Below are positions 1-9,101 of a stretch of DNA of 44,428 bases, piece after piece; the stretch's first letter is position 1, and each line of letters opens with the position of its first letter. The stretch spans positions 319,998 through 364,425 of the forward strand of contig CYUG01000012.1 in assembly GCA_001403775.1 (NCBI GenBank), written 5' to 3'. The stretch comes from Dermabacter indicis. GTDB lineage: Bacteria; Actinomycetota; Actinomycetes; Actinomycetales; Dermabacteraceae. The notes under the pieces are model-generated. The model had not been told where the DNA came from. It ran no database searches and saw only the letters and a program-made list of their open reading frames with translations. The position numbers were made by a program, and so were the translations under genes.

Positions 1-988
1 GGGCGGTGCCGCGGATGTCGGTCGCGAGGTGCTCGATCCCGGGAACGTGCAGCACGAAGGGCCCTTCCGACGCCGGCAGGCGCACACCGAGTCTCTCAAG
101 GGGCTCGCGTACTGAACGCGCCGCGAAATCGTGCTCGGAGCGTTCCTTGGGGTCGTTGAGGAAGACCTGGCGTTCCTCGGCGCTCAGCTCGTCGTCCCCG
201 CTCACGGGGCGTGAACCGGCGAGGACGCGCGAAAAAACCTTCGAGCCCTCGGTGCGCACGAGCATCTCGGGTGAGGCTCCCACAACGTCGTCGAGAGCGA
301 AGGTCCACGCACTCGGGTAGCAACGATTGAGCTGAACGGCGAGCGCCGGCACGAGTGCGTTCGCCTCGAGCGGCCCGAGGTCGATCTCAAATCGCTCGGA
401 GAGCACGATCTTTTCGGCAACACCGTCGTCGATCTCCTGCACGGCCTCTTTGACGAGCCCGCGGTAGGCCTCGCCGGAATGCGCGGGCTGCATTGCGCGC
501 GCGGCGACCGTCGGAACCCTCCCCGGGGCGAAGAGCGCGAGGATGTCTTCGGGTTTGGTGGGGGCGTGTCCGACGGTTCCTTCGGCTTCCTCGCTCACGC
601 ACGTGAGAAAGGCGCAGCCTTCCACGGAGCCGAGGAGGTAGCGGGGGATCACGAGGCGCGAGGGGCGCGAGGACGCGGGGGAGTAGGAGAAGGACGCGAA
701 GGCCATGAGGCCGCTCCCGCGGAGCTTCGCGAGATCGTCGATGTCGGCGCGTTCGCTCAGGTCGCGAAAGGCGCACGCAAGATCGTCGAAGCGGCTCGGG
801 CCCGTGGTTTCGAGCCGCGCGACCTCGCCGATGCCGAGGAGTCCGCCGGACTCGTGGAGCCATACGGCGCTTGGATTCTCAGGAATGTGCTCGGCGATGG
901 TGACGGGGGTGTCGAGACGGACCGATCGCACGGAGAAACGGGGCAGGGCTTCCGCGGGGCGGGCACCGCTCGTGAATAAGATGGGCAT
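1..988 (-). CDS. menF: Isochorismate synthase, MenF/EntC family (3' end outside window)
   Basis: My reading of the minus strand from an ATG at 988 gives an open frame running off the left edge, about 329 residues. It would convert chorismate to isochorismate, the first step of menaquinone synthesis (or of a siderophore pathway). Visible chorismate-binding family motifs are VGASPEMLVR, then SRVLAGSRP, then NDPKERSEHDF, in the usual order; KIVLSERFEI precedes them. The C-terminal part with the metal-binding glutamates is not in the window. An in-frame GTG at 997 is an alternative start. No clear ribosome binding site is seen, but an AATAAT (998-1003, minus strand) lies just upstream, so the mRNA could be leaderless. 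The gene diverges from the PerM-like gene. Family assignment is firm; menF rather than entC/dhbC is inference. Confidence 0.85.
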   Translation of the reverse strand, partial: MPILFTSGARPAEALPRFSVRSVRLDTPVTIAEHIPENPSAVWLHESGGLLGIGEVARLETTGPSRFDDLACAFRDLSERADIDDLAKLRGSGLMAFASFSYSPASSRPSRLVIPRYLLGSVEGCAFLTCVSEEAEGTVGHAPTKPEDILALFAPGRVPTVAARAMQPAHSGEAYRGLVKEAVQEIDDGVAEKIVLSERFEIDLGPLEANALVPALAVQLNRCYPSAWTFALDDVVGASPEMLVRTEGSKVFSRVLAGSRPVSGDDELSAEERQVFLNDPKERSEHDFAARSVREPLERLGVRLPASEGPFVLHVPGIEHLATDIRGTA

Positions 989-1063
989 GATGTCCACATT
1001 ATTGCGCACCGTCGAAGATTTCCCCGCACCCCTCGCGGTTCCCACGGCCCCGGGGTGCGTGCT

Positions 1064-2593
1064 GTGAAGCGCACCGATGCGACCCCGATTTTCCTCGGCG
1101 TGACGGCCGCGGTGATTGCGTTCACGATCAACGTTGCGATCGTCGCAGTGCCCGTTCTCGTTGCTCACGGCTTCAACACGATGACGCAAACGAGCACGCT
1201 CGATGCCGTGATCGTTTCGCTGTGTCTCGTGGTGCTTGGCCACGGTGGCGCCATGTCGTTCGAGGACGTGGGGATCGATGGCACCGCTGTGCTTCCTCCT
1301 CTTGGACTGACTCTCGTATTCGCACTCGTGTGCGCAGCCGTGACGTTCCGTACGGGGCGGTCCATGACCCTCACGGAGCCGTCGGGCGCACTCAAGCGCG
1401 GTGCGCTCATGGCGCTCGGCCTGATCCTCGCAGGCTTCGGTATTACGTATGCCCTTATGGCGACAGTTTCCTCGCTTCTCGCCCGAACGCCGGGCGTGCA
1501 GCCGGTGACCGTGAGCGCGGGTGTGAGCGCCCTCGCCCTCTCGGTGGTTGCCGGCGCCGCGGGGCTCATGGCCGCCCTCGTGCGGCGCTCGAGTGATTCC
1601 GCACCTCGCGTGGGCATTCTCGCGCTCGTGCCGGATGAGTACGCCGCGGCGTTGCGGTCGATTGGCGTGCTTCTGCTCGGTCTGTTCGGCGGTGCGGCGG
1701 TGGCGCTCATGGTATGGATGGTGGTCCGTCGCGACGCGATGCTCGCCGTCCATCGCGGGCTCGAACCCGACCTTTTCGGCACGATCGCGCTCGTTCTCGC
1801 GGCCCTCGCATTCTTCCCCACCATGCTCGTGTGGGCCGCGGCTTTCGTGTGTGCGGGAACGGTCACGGTAGGCACGAACACGCATATCTCCTTCGAAGGA
1901 TCGCTCACGGGCGTGCTTCCCGCGTTCCCCATCCTCGGGGCGCTCCCCGAACCGGGGCGCTTCTCGCCGTGGGTATGGGCGCTTCTCGCCATCCCCGCGC
2001 TCGCCTCAATCGGCGCGTCGGTGTTCCTCGCCTTCCGCACTCGGCACTTCGACACGCGCGGCAAAGTCACCTCGTGGCTCACCTATGCGATTGGCGCGCT
2101 TCTCGTGCTCACCGTGATCTTCATGCTCGGAAGCGGAAGTATCGGCACGGCACAGCTCGCCCACGTGGGCCCGCAGCTCACATCGCTCTTGCTCCCCACG
2201 GCGCTCCTCGTATTCGCGCCGGCTGCCCTCATCGCGGGGTGGAGCCAAACCGGCGTCGATTCGTGGGTCTCGACGAAGCTTCGCGCGGGCCGCGCACGCG
2301 TAAGCGAACACACCGCATCGCTGCGCGCACGCGTCGAGGAAGCCGAAGCGAAGGGTGCCTCGAGTGAACGCGGCGACGAGAAGAGCGAGGCGGAGGATGT
2401 AGGGCGCAAGACCGCGGAAGAGGACTCTTCGGTCGCCGAGGGCACCGAGCCAACCGAGCAAGACGAGCCCGAAGACTCCGATCGCCGCGAAAATCCCGCC
2501 GACGACACCGGGGTGGATGACGATGCCGAGCTCGCACGGGACGGCGACAGTGCGCGCGAGAAGAAACCTTCGACCGCGGGCGAATCAGACTAG
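1064..2593 (+). CDS. PerM-like polytopic membrane protein (DUF6350 family)
   Basis: About 509 residues. The first ~400 are a series of hydrophobic segments (I count roughly nine), starting with ITAAVIAFTINVAIVA-like sequence after a short positive N-terminus. The last ~110 residues are very rich in Glu, Asp, Ser and Arg and look disordered and cytoplasmic. In mycobacteria the PerM cell-division protein gene stands directly before purN-purH, and the same order here, with similar size and topology, supports the DUF6350/PerM assignment. Function in this organism is inferred only. GTG 1064 is chosen because GGGGTG lies upstream; GTG 1055 is equally open. The stop TAG lies inside CTAG at 2590-2593, which also supplies the stop of the convergent gene. 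Confidence 0.7.
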   Translation: MKRTDATPIFLGVTAAVIAFTINVAIVAVPVLVAHGFNTMTQTSTLDAVIVSLCLVVLGHGGAMSFEDVGIDGTAVLPPLGLTLVFALVCAAVTFRTGRSMTLTEPSGALKRGALMALGLILAGFGITYALMATVSSLLARTPGVQPVTVSAGVSALALSVVAGAAGLMAALVRRSSDSAPRVGILALVPDEYAAALRSIGVLLLGLFGGAAVALMVWMVVRRDAMLAVHRGLEPDLFGTIALVLAALAFFPTMLVWAAAFVCAGTVTVGTNTHISFEGSLTGVLPAFPILGALPEPGRFSPWVWALLAIPALASIGASVFLAFRTRHFDTRGKVTSWLTYAIGALLVLTVIFMLGSGSIGTAQLAHVGPQLTSLLLPTALLVFAPAALIAGWSQTGVDSWVSTKLRAGRARVSEHTASLRARVEEAEAKGASSERGDEKSEAEDVGRKTAEEDSSVAEGTEPTEQDEPEDSDRRENPADDTGVDDDAELARDGDSAREKKPSTAGESD

Positions 2594-3015
2594 AAGGGCA
2601 ACCACTCGAGGATCGCGCCGGGGAGATCCTTCCCGCACGACGACACGGCCGTATTCGTGAGGGCCGTATCGAGGCACTCCTGGTACTGAGTCATCGGCCC
2701 GTAGAACACGAGCGAAAGAAGCGCGAGGCCGATCACCACGATTGAGGCGGGGATTCCGAACGCGGCCGTGACACTCGCCGATCGCCGAGCGGGCGTGGGC
2801 CATGCGATCACCATGAGCCGCACGAGGAACACGAGGGCACCGATGCCCGCGAGGCCCGCGACAAGGCTGAACGGAAGGGGCAGAAGCGTTGCTCCCCACG
2901 CGACAATCATGCACAGCGCGGCACAGAGCAAGGTGCGGCTGAAGGCTTTTTGGCGCTCCGGTGGGAACGCGGGCTGGTCTTGGCGAGGGTTTGGTTCGGA
3001 AGTCACGCCTTCCAT
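2590..3015 (-). CDS. Small integral membrane protein, function unknown
   Basis: 141 residues from ATG 3015; the frame is open back to 3042. A hydrophilic N-terminus (about 25 residues, Pro/Gln/Arg rich) is followed by three hydrophobic segments: around LLCAALCMIVAW, LVAGLAGIGALVFLV and IVVIGLALLSLVF. The C-terminus is short, with two cysteines (YQECLD and SSCGKD) that could pair outside the membrane. I do not recognise the family. It converges on the PerM-like gene and shares the CTAG stop tetramer with it. It diverges from purN, with about 65 bp between start codons. Codon use is normal for this genome, so I take it as a real gene. Confidence 0.65.
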   Translation of the reverse strand: MEGVTSEPNPRQDQPAFPPERQKAFSRTLLCAALCMIVAWGATLLPLPFSLVAGLAGIGALVFLVRLMVIAWPTPARRSASVTAAFGIPASIVVIGLALLSLVFYGPMTQYQECLDTALTNTAVSSCGKDLPGAILEWLPF

Positions 3016-3080
3016 TGTGCCGCATGCTCGTCCCGTGGCCACGAGCGCGCGTCGCTCCCCGTGCCCGCTACTGTGGAGCC

Positions 3081-3656
3081 ATGAACGATTTCACGTGCGT
3101 CGTGTTCATCTCCGGAACGGGGAGCAATCTCCGCGCGATCCTCGAAGCGATCGACACGGGTGCCCTCGCGGGGGTGCGGGTCGCGGCGGTCATCGCGGAT
3201 GTCGACGCTCCAGGACTTGCCTTCGCACGCGAGCGCGAAATCCCCGCGCACATCGTGGCGCTTCGCGACTACCACTCGCGCGAGGAATGGGACCGCGCGC
3301 TCGCGGAATGCACGGGACGGTACGCTCCGGATCTCGTCGTGCTCGCGGGCTTCATGCGGCTGCTCGGAGCCCCGATGCTCGAGGCGTTCGGCGGGCGCAT
3401 CATCAATACTCACCCCGCGCTCCTGCCCGCCTTCCCCGGTGCGCACGGCGTGCGCGACGCCCTCAACTACGGCGTGAAGGTCACGGGGGCGACCGTGATC
3501 GAGATCGACGAAGGTGTGGATACGGGCACGATTATCGACCAGCGTGCCCTCACCGTATATCAGGGGGAGAGCGAAGCGGACCTCCACGAGCGGATCAAGG
3601 TCATCGAACGCGAGATGCTCGTGGACGTCATCGCGCGGCGCGCCCGCAAGGAATAG
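3081..3656 (+). CDS. purN: Phosphoribosylglycinamide formyltransferase PurN
   Basis: 191 residues, a normal length. It transfers a formyl group from 10-formyl-THF to GAR, the third step of purine synthesis, in the cytoplasm. Motifs: the phosphate-binding loop ISGTGSNL near residues 9-16, the catalytic Asn-x-His in [14 protein letters not shown] (about 110-123), and DEGVDTG with the catalytic Asp near 149. Where many homologues have Val-His before this segment (TVHxV), here it reads TVIEID, so that His is absent; the core Asn, His and Asp are kept. Start ATG 3081 follows GGAG at the right spacing. purH begins 94 bp downstream with its own candidate control region. Confidence 0.95.
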   Translation: MNDFTCVVFISGTGSNLRAILEAIDTGALAGVRVAAVIADVDAPGLAFAREREIPAHIVALRDYHSREEWDRALAECTGRYAPDLVVLAGFMRLLGAPMLEAFGGRIINTHPALLPAFPGAHGVRDALNYGVKVTGATVIEIDEGVDTGTIIDQRALTVYQGESEADLHERIKVIEREMLVDVIARRARKE

Positions 3657-3684
3657 CCCACCGGCCCTCTCGTCGTCACGCACC

Positions 3685-3717
3685 GTTCACGTGAACGCGA
3701 TAGGTTTAAAGGACCTA
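3685..3717. promoter_or_regulatory. Candidate operator upstream of purH
   Basis: Two inverted repeats stand between purN and purH: a perfect 12-bp palindrome GTTCACGTGAAC (3685-3696) and TAGGT-N7-ACCTA (3701-3717). TACGAT at 3721-3726 could be a -10 element, but no well-spaced -35 is obvious. The place is right for a purine-responsive repressor or activator site; the regulator is unknown. Confidence 0.4.
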
Positions 3718-3750
3718 CCGTACGATTACCGACGACGAAGGAGCCTCCGC

Positions 3751-5331
3751 ATGTCCAAGCGTGCCGTTACGCGCGCCCTGGTCTCCGTATACGACAAGAC
3801 CGGCCTTCTCGACCTTGCGACCGCCCTCCACAAGAGCGGCGTTGAAATCGTGTCGACCGGCTCGACGGCGAAGGCGATCGCCGAGGCAGGGGTTCCCGTG
3901 ACGGCCGTCGAGAGCGTGACGGGCTTTCCCGAGATTCTTGACGGTCGCGTCAAGACCCTCCACCCCAAGATCCACGGTGGTCTTCTTGCCGACCGCGATA
4001 CGCCCTCGCATGTCGCCGCGCTCGAGGAGCACGAGATCGCCCCGATCGACCTTCTCGTGTGCAACCTCTACCCGTTCGAAGACACCGTTGCGAGCGGCGC
4101 CTCGTTCGACGAGATCGTCGAGAAAATCGACATCGGCGGCCCCGCGATGGTGCGAAGCGCCGCGAAGAACTTCAACTCGTGCGCGGTTGTCACGAGCATT
4201 GAACAGTACGCACTCGTCGAAGGTGCCGTGGCAAGCGGCGGCTTCACACGCGAGGAGCGCCTCGTGCTCGCCGCCGATGCCTTCTCACGCATTGCCGAAT
4301 ACGATGCCGCGATCGAAGAGTGGGTGGCGGACCGCGCGGACGAAACGCTCGGCGTCGACCCCGAAGAGCAGGACCTCACGCCGCTGCGCTACGGCGAAAA
4401 CTCCCACCAGCAGGCCTTCCTCGACGCGAGTCGCTCGCTTTTCGAGGATGCAACGACCCTCGCCGAAGCCGAGCCACTCAATGGTAAGGCCATGAGCTAC
4501 AACAACTACGTTGATGCCGATGCCGCCCTGCGCGCCGCGTTCGACCATCCCGAGCCCTGCGTCGCGATTATCAAACACAACAACCCGTGCGGCATCGCTA
4601 TCACTCCCGAAGGTACCGACATAGCCGAGGCCTACACCAAGGCCCACGCGACCGACCCGGTCTCCGCGTTCGGCGGCGTGATCGCCGCGAACCGCCCCGT
4701 GAGCCTCGACATGGCCAAGCACGTCACCGAGGTCTTCACGGAGGTCATCGTCGCCCCCGGCTACGAGGATGGCGCGCTCGAAACCCTCAAGGCGAAGAAG
4801 AACCTACGAATCCTCGAAATCTCGGGCGCCCCGCGCACCGACTCCTCCTTTGACGGTCGCGAAATCTGGGGCGGTGTGCTCTACCAAGAGCCCGATCAAT
4901 ACCAGGCGCCCGGCGATGACCCCTCGAACTGGGAACTCGTGTGCGGCCAGCAAGCGTCGGAAGAAACCCTCGCGGACCTGGCCTTCGCGTGGCGTGCCGT
5001 GCGCGCACCCCACTCGAACGCGATCCTGCTCGCGAAGAACGGCGCCGCCGTGGGCGTTGGCATGGGGCAGGTCAATCGCGTGGACGCATGCCGCCTCGCG
5101 GTCGAACGCGCCAACACGCTCGGCAAGGACGGCGAGGAACGCGCGCGCGGCGCGGTCGCGGCGTCCGACGCTTTCTTCCCCTTCGCCGACGGTCCCGAAC
5201 AGCTCATCGCCGCCGGGGTCACGGCCATCGTGCAACCGGGCGGCTCCATTCGCGATGAGGAGGTGATCGACGCATGCCGGAAAGCAGGCATCACGATGTA
5301 CACGACGGGCACTCGCCACTTCGCGCACTGA
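3751..5331 (+). CDS. purH: Bifunctional AICAR transformylase / IMP cyclohydrolase PurH
   Basis: 526 residues. It catalyses the last two steps of IMP synthesis. The N-terminal MGS-like IMP cyclohydrolase domain (about 1-150) shows STGSTAKAI and [14 protein letters not shown] (about 64-77). The C-terminal AICAR transformylase domain carries the catalytic Lys-His in IKHNNPCG (about 273-280) and ends in the typical [11 protein letters not shown] 3751 follows AAGGAG at about 9 nt; the frame is open well upstream into purN, but that part has the composition of a shadow frame. The 3' end overlaps the extended frame of the PPK2 gene by 58 bp and holds AGGAGG (5258-5263) in a position to start it. Confidence 0.97.
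   Translation: MSKRAVTRALVSVYDKTGLLDLATALHKSGVEIVSTGSTAKAIAEAGVPVTAVESVTGFPEILDGRVKTLHPKIHGGLLADRDTPSHVAALEEHEIAPIDLLVCNLYPFEDTVASGASFDEIVEKIDIGGPAMVRSAAKNFNSCAVVTSIEQYALVEGAVASGGFTREERLVLAADAFSRIAEYDAAIEEWVADRADETLGVDPEEQDLTPLRYGENSHQQAFLDASRSLFEDATTLAEAEPLNGKAMSYNNYVDADAALRAAFDHPEPCVAIIKHNNPCGIAITPEGTDIAEAYTKAHATDPVSAFGGVIAANRPVSLDMAKHVTEVFTEVIVAPGYEDGALETLKAKKNLRILEISGAPRTDSSFDGREIWGGVLYQEPDQYQAPGDDPSNWELVCGQQASEETLADLAFAWRAVRAPHSNAILLAKNGAAVGVGMGQVNRVDACRLAVERANTLGKDGEERARGAVAASDAFFPFADGPEQLIAAGVTAIVQPGGSIRDEEVIDACRKAGITMYTTGTRHFAH
4950..4961 (-). repeat. Repeated word TCCGACGCTTGC, copy 1 (in purH)
   Basis: Exact 12-bp match on the minus strand, inside purH codons for Gln-Gln-Ala-Ser-Glu. 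See the finding on this word. Confidence 0.6.
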
Positions 5332-6452
5332 TCGCCTTCCTCAAACGTATCTTTGAAAAGCAGCCTGAGGCCGAGCAAGCGTCGGAACCTACTTCGAATC
5401 CCGAAGCAGAGCTCGCGCCCGTAGAACCAGGGCCAGCGCCCACCCCAACGGCCCCCACTCATGAGGATCCAACGCCCACCCCCACGAGCGAAAGACCAGC
5501 AATGAAAAAAGGCAAGAAGCACCCTGTTCCCGAACTCGACCTCAACGGCGAGCTGCCCCACAGCAGCAACCTTCGCGAATTTATCGAGCACTTGCGTGAG
5601 CTCGGCTACACGGTCGCCGATGGTCACTCGCCCGACCCCGACCTGATCGACCCGTACGGCAACCCCGTGTACACGTGGCAAGAGGGCTACCCGTATCCCA
5701 CGCGCATGGCGCGCGACGAGTACGAACGCGAGAAATACTTCCTCCAGGTCGAGCTGCTCAAGCTTCAGTACTGGCTCGAGGACGCGAAGAAGAAAGCCAT
5801 CATCATCTTCGAGGGGCGCGATGCGGCCGGTAAGGGCGGCACGATCAAGCGCTTCACCGAGCACCTCAACCCGCGCATGGCTCGGGTCGTTGCACTCAAT
5901 AAGCCCACCGAGCGCGAGAAGGGCCAGTGGTACTTCCAGCGCTACGTCGAGCATCTCCCGACCGAAGGCGAACTGGTGCTGTTCGATCGCTCCTGGTACA
6001 ACCGCGCGGGTGTCGAGCGCGTCATGGGCTTTGCGACCGATGAGGAGTATGAAACCTTCATGACCCAGGTGCCGCACTTCGAGCGCATGCTCGTCGATTC
6101 CGGCATTCACGTGACGAAGTTCTGGTTCTCGGTCTCGCAAAAGGAGCAGCGCACGCGCTTCGCGATTCGCCAGCTCGACCCGGTTCGCCAGTGGAAGCTC
6201 TCGCCCATGGACCTCGAGTCCCTTGACCGCTGGGAGGCGTACGGTGCGGCAAAGGAGGAGATGTTCCGCCGTACCGACAAGAAGTACGCGCCCTGGACGA
6301 TCATCCGCTCGAACGATAAAAAGCGCGCACGCCTTAACGCGATGAAGTTCTTCCTCTCGCAGTTTGAGTACGAGGGCAAGGACCACGAGGTCGTGGGCAC
6401 GCCTGACCCGCTCCTCGTGATGCGCGGCAAGAACGAAGCAGCTGACGAATAA
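5274..6452 (+). CDS. ppk2: Polyphosphate kinase 2 (PPK2) with disordered N-terminal extension
   Basis: 392 residues from ATG 5274. PPK2 enzymes move phosphate between polyphosphate and nucleotides. The catalytic part begins near residue 90. It has the Walker A loop GRDAAGKGG (about 181-189), the [16 protein letters not shown] block (Walker B and lid region) and the [14 protein letters not shown]-like segment (here [14 protein letters not shown]), consistent with a one-domain class I PPK2. Residues 20-75 are rich in Pro, Glu and Thr. ATG 5274 lies inside purH, 10 nt after AGGAGG, and the linker reads as sensible protein. ATG 5502 (MKKGKK, 316 residues) is the alternative and fits usual family length, but its ribosome site is poor. 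The enzyme call is firm; the start is not. It converges on aspA with a 24-bp gap and no clear terminator. Confidence 0.9.
   Translation: MPESRHHDVHDGHSPLRALIAFLKRIFEKQPEAEQASEPTSNPEAELAPVEPGPAPTPTAPTHEDPTPTPTSERPAMKKGKKHPVPELDLNGELPHSSNLREFIEHLRELGYTVADGHSPDPDLIDPYGNPVYTWQEGYPYPTRMARDEYEREKYFLQVELLKLQYWLEDAKKKAIIIFEGRDAAGKGGTIKRFTEHLNPRMARVVALNKPTEREKGQWYFQRYVEHLPTEGELVLFDRSWYNRAGVERVMGFATDEEYETFMTQVPHFERMLVDSGIHVTKFWFSVSQKEQRTRFAIRQLDPVRQWKLSPMDLESLDRWEAYGAAKEEMFRRTDKKYAPWTIIRSNDKKRARLNAMKFFLSQFEYEGKDHEVVGTPDPLLVMRGKNEAADE
5375..5386 (-). repeat. Repeated word TCCGACGCTTGC, copy 2 (in PPK2 linker)
   Basis: Exact match on the minus strand, within the disordered N-terminal part of the PPK2 frame (Glu-Gln-Ala-Ser-Glu-Pro). 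The flanks extend the match to GGTTCCGACGCTTGC. Confidence 0.6.
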
Positions 6453-6476
6453 TCACCATCGCGGGGGCGGCCCGAA

Positions 6477-7943
6477 CTACGGTTCGAGGTCGCCCTTCGC
6501 GATTGGGTCCGAGCTATCGAGTGCGGGGATCGCGCCCGTTGCCGTGGCCCTGTACGGCTGGGTCATGCGGGCAGGGGTGAGGATCTCATCGAGGTGCCCC
6601 TCGCTCACGAGCCCGCGCTCGAGCACGATCTCGCGTACCGATTTGCCCGAGTGAAGCGCCTGCGAGGCGATCTCTGAGGACGCCGCGTAGCCGATCACGG
6701 GCACGAGTGCCGTGACGATCCCGATCGACCGTTCGAGGTTGCCCGCGAGAACGCTTTCGTTGACCGTGATGCCCTCGATGCACCGCTCGGTGAGGGTACG
6801 CATCGCGCGCGTCATGATGCGCGTGGAGTTGAGAATGTTGTAGGCGATCACGGGCTCGAATGCGTTGAGCTGGAGCTGCCCGCCCTCCGCGGCGAGCGTG
6901 ACCGTGAGGTCATTGCCGATCACCTGGAATGCGACCTGGTTGACCACCTCGGGGATCACGGGATTGACCTTGCCCGGCATGATCGAGCTGCCCGGTTGAA
7001 CGGCGGGGAGATTGATCTCGTTGAAGCCCGCGCGCGGTCCCGAGGAGAGAAGCCGTAGATCGTTGCAGATCTTCGAGATTTTCACTGCGATGCGTTTGAG
7101 CACGCTCGAGAACGTTACGAACGCACCCGTGTCGCTCGTAGCCTCAACGAGATCGGCGGCGAGGGTGAAGTCCTTGCCCGTGATGCGCGTAAGTTCCTCG
7201 ACGACGAGGGAGGCGTACTTCGGGTCGGTCGTGATGCCCGTGCCGATCGCGGTCGCCCCCATGTTGATTTCCCTGAAGAAGCGCGCGGTGCGCGTGAGCC
7301 TCTCGACGTCCTCGCTCACGGTTGTCGCCCACGCGTGGAACTCCTGACCCACGGTCATGGGCACCGCGTCCTGCATTTGCGTGCGGCCCATCTTGAGGAC
7401 GTGGTCGAATTCCTCTCCCTTCGCACTCAGCGCATCGATGAGGCCCTGCATCGCGTCGGCGAGATCCGGGAAGCTCAAGAGGATCGCGAGGCGCACAGCG
7501 GTGGGGTAGACGTCATTCGTGGACTGCCCGAAGTTCACGTCGTTGTTGGGGTGAAGGTATTCGTATTGCCCTCGCTCATGGCCGAGGATTTCGAGGCCTC
7601 GATTCGCGATAACCTCGTTCGCATTCATGTTGGTGCTCGTGCCCGCGCCGCCCTGGATGAGGTCCACGACAAAGTGCTCGTGGTGTTCGCCGTTCTCGAT
7701 TTCTGCGCAGGCCTGCGCGATCGCGTCGGCTTTGGCTTTTTCGAGGCCGCCGAGGCGCTGATTCGTGCGCGCAGCCGCGTGCTTGACGTACGCGAGTGTG
7801 CGTACGAGCGAAGGGAAATGGTGGAGGCGGAAGTCCGAGATACGGAAGTTTTCGAGGGCCCTCAGGGTCTGAACGCCGTAGAGGGCGTCTGCTGGTACTT
7901 CGCGATCTCCGAGCAGATCGTGCTCGATGCGCACGTCGGTCAT
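6477..7943 (-). CDS. aspA: Aspartate ammonia-lyase
   Basis: 488 residues. Fumarase/aspartase superfamily enzyme that releases ammonia and fumarate from L-aspartate. It shows the superfamily signature GSSIMPGKVNP (about 315-325), the upstream TSTNMNANEV and NDVNFGQSTNDVYPT blocks, and TxMQDAVP-type substrate contacts (RTQMQDAVPM). The HPNNDVNFGQSTND version and the length favour aspartase over fumarase C. ATG 7943 is chosen; a GTG at 7955 is in frame but sits almost on the AAGGA that would serve as ribosome site. It diverges from the DUF3017 gene with about 77 bp between them. Confidence 0.92.
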   Translation of the reverse strand: MTDVRIEHDLLGDREVPADALYGVQTLRALENFRISDFRLHHFPSLVRTLAYVKHAAARTNQRLGGLEKAKADAIAQACAEIENGEHHEHFVVDLIQGGAGTSTNMNANEVIANRGLEILGHERGQYEYLHPNNDVNFGQSTNDVYPTAVRLAILLSFPDLADAMQGLIDALSAKGEEFDHVLKMGRTQMQDAVPMTVGQEFHAWATTVSEDVERLTRTARFFREINMGATAIGTGITTDPKYASLVVEELTRITGKDFTLAADLVEATSDTGAFVTFSSVLKRIAVKISKICNDLRLLSSGPRAGFNEINLPAVQPGSSIMPGKVNPVIPEVVNQVAFQVIGNDLTVTLAAEGGQLQLNAFEPVIAYNILNSTRIMTRAMRTLTERCIEGITVNESVLAGNLERSIGIVTALVPVIGYAASSEIASQALHSGKSVREIVLERGLVSEGHLDEILTPARMTQPYRATATGAIPALDSSDPIAKGDLEP

Positions 7944-8020
7944 GTCGTGGTTCACGTCCTTGTGGTGAGGCAGTCAGGGCTGCGGGGTGCCGCGAGTGAT
8001 GCGGCATTACTAGCCTAACC

Positions 8021-8329
8021 ATGCCGGGCTACCATGGAGACGTGAATCGATCGCCCTCTTCTTTCGGCGCCGCCGTGTATCGTCAGCGGCTTTTGCTTGT
8101 GGCGCTGGGGATTGTCTTCTTTGTGGTGCTCCCCATCGGGCTCATTTTTTCTGTCCCGACCGCCGGATACATGCTTTCGGCGCTTCTTCTTGCACTCGCA
8201 GTTGTGCGGCTCCTCCTGCCGGTGGAGGCGCTCGGCGCTCTCGTAGTGAGGCGCCGCTCGATCGATGTCGCGACGATTCTCCTCCTCGCCGTTCTTATTT
8301 TTGCCCTGGCTTCGAGTCCCGGGCTTTAA
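8021..8329 (+). CDS. Small three-helix membrane protein, DUF3017-like
   Basis: 102 residues. After a short polar N-terminus there are three hydrophobic segments: about 24-44 (LLLVALGIVFFVVLPIGLI), 48-66 (GYMLSALLLALAVVRLLL) and 82-98 (ATILLLAVLIFALA), with VRRRS in the loop. Size, topology and the RxR loop match DUF3017 proteins of actinobacteria, whose function is unknown. ATG 8021 has no ribosome site and lies close to TACTAG (8007-8012), so it may be leaderless; GTG 8042 after GGAGA is the alternative. Its 3' end overlaps the carbonic anhydrase gene tail to tail by 35 bp. Confidence 0.65.
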   Translation: MPGYHGDVNRSPSSFGAAVYRQRLLLVALGIVFFVVLPIGLIFSVPTAGYMLSALLLALAVVRLLLPVEALGALVVRRRSIDVATILLLAVLIFALASSPGL

Positions 8330-9050
8330 CCGCGGGTTTTCGGCTTGAGGGTGAAGAAAACCGGCCACCCAACGCCGATCCCGAAGGGTTGTTGTCATTG
8401 TCCTCCACAGTGAAGGAAACGTGCCCCGTGCGCAGGTCGTAGACCGCGTGAGCGAGCGCGAGGTTACCCGCCTCGTGTGCCGCCCGAATGAGAGGCGAGT
8501 GCGCCCCTACTTCCGCCATCGCCGCCGCGGCATTCGCTCTGGCCTGGGATGTTGGCTCGAGCGCATCGGGAAGGTTACGGGTTCCGACGCTGGCCTCGCC
8601 GCCGTCGGACCACAGACGCCGTGAAATCTGCTCGGCGAGCGCATTGAGGTGCCCCGGAAGAAGAGCGAAAGGCGCTCCCGAGGCGCGCTGCGCCTTGAGG
8701 GGCTCGGCCGCGGCGACGGCTCCGCAGCCTTCGTGGCCGAGCACGAGGATGAGCGGAACCGCGAGCTCGTGGACGGCGTATTCGAGCGAGGCTAGCACGG
8801 CGTTGTCGACCATTTGCCCCGCGGAGCGCACGACGAAGAGGTCGCCGAGACCACAGTCGAACACTATCTCGGGAGGCACGCGCGAGTCGGCGCACGAAAG
8901 AACCGCCGCGAACGGTGCCTGACCCGCAGAAAGGTCGAGCCGTCGTTCCTCGTCGCTATGGGGGTGCCGGGTCGTGCCGCTCGAGAACCGGGCGTTGCCG
9001 GCGCGCAGGCGTGCGAGCGATTCGCGCGCGTCGATCTCGGTGTGTGTCAT
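8295..9050 (-). CDS. Beta-class carbonic anhydrase
   Basis: 251 residues. It interconverts CO2 and bicarbonate. The zinc ligands are visible in the canonical order: SCADSR (Cys about 52, with the Asp-Arg dyad) and GHEGCGA (His about 103, Cys about 106). VRSAGQMVD between them is the usual NIVR/VRSAG-type segment. ATG 9050 is preceded by AAAGGA at about 8 nt; the longer frame to 9128 lacks support. The last ~25 residues are Ser/Pro/Lys rich and lie in the overlap with the DUF3017 gene. The gene diverges from thrE with 51 bp between starts. Confidence 0.93.
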   Translation of the reverse strand: MTHTEIDARESLARLRAGNARFSSGTTRHPHSDEERRLDLSAGQAPFAAVLSCADSRVPPEIVFDCGLGDLFVVRSAGQMVDNAVLASLEYAVHELAVPLILVLGHEGCGAVAAAEPLKAQRASGAPFALLPGHLNALAEQISRRLWSDGGEASVGTRNLPDALEPTSQARANAAAAMAEVGAHSPLIRAAHEAGNLALAHAVYDLRTGHVSFTVEDNDNNPSGSALGGRFSSPSSRKPAVKARDSKPGQK

Positions 9051-9101
9051 TCGATGTTCCTTTCCGTGCACGGTGAGCCGGCCGTGTGCCACGATGGTGG
9101 T

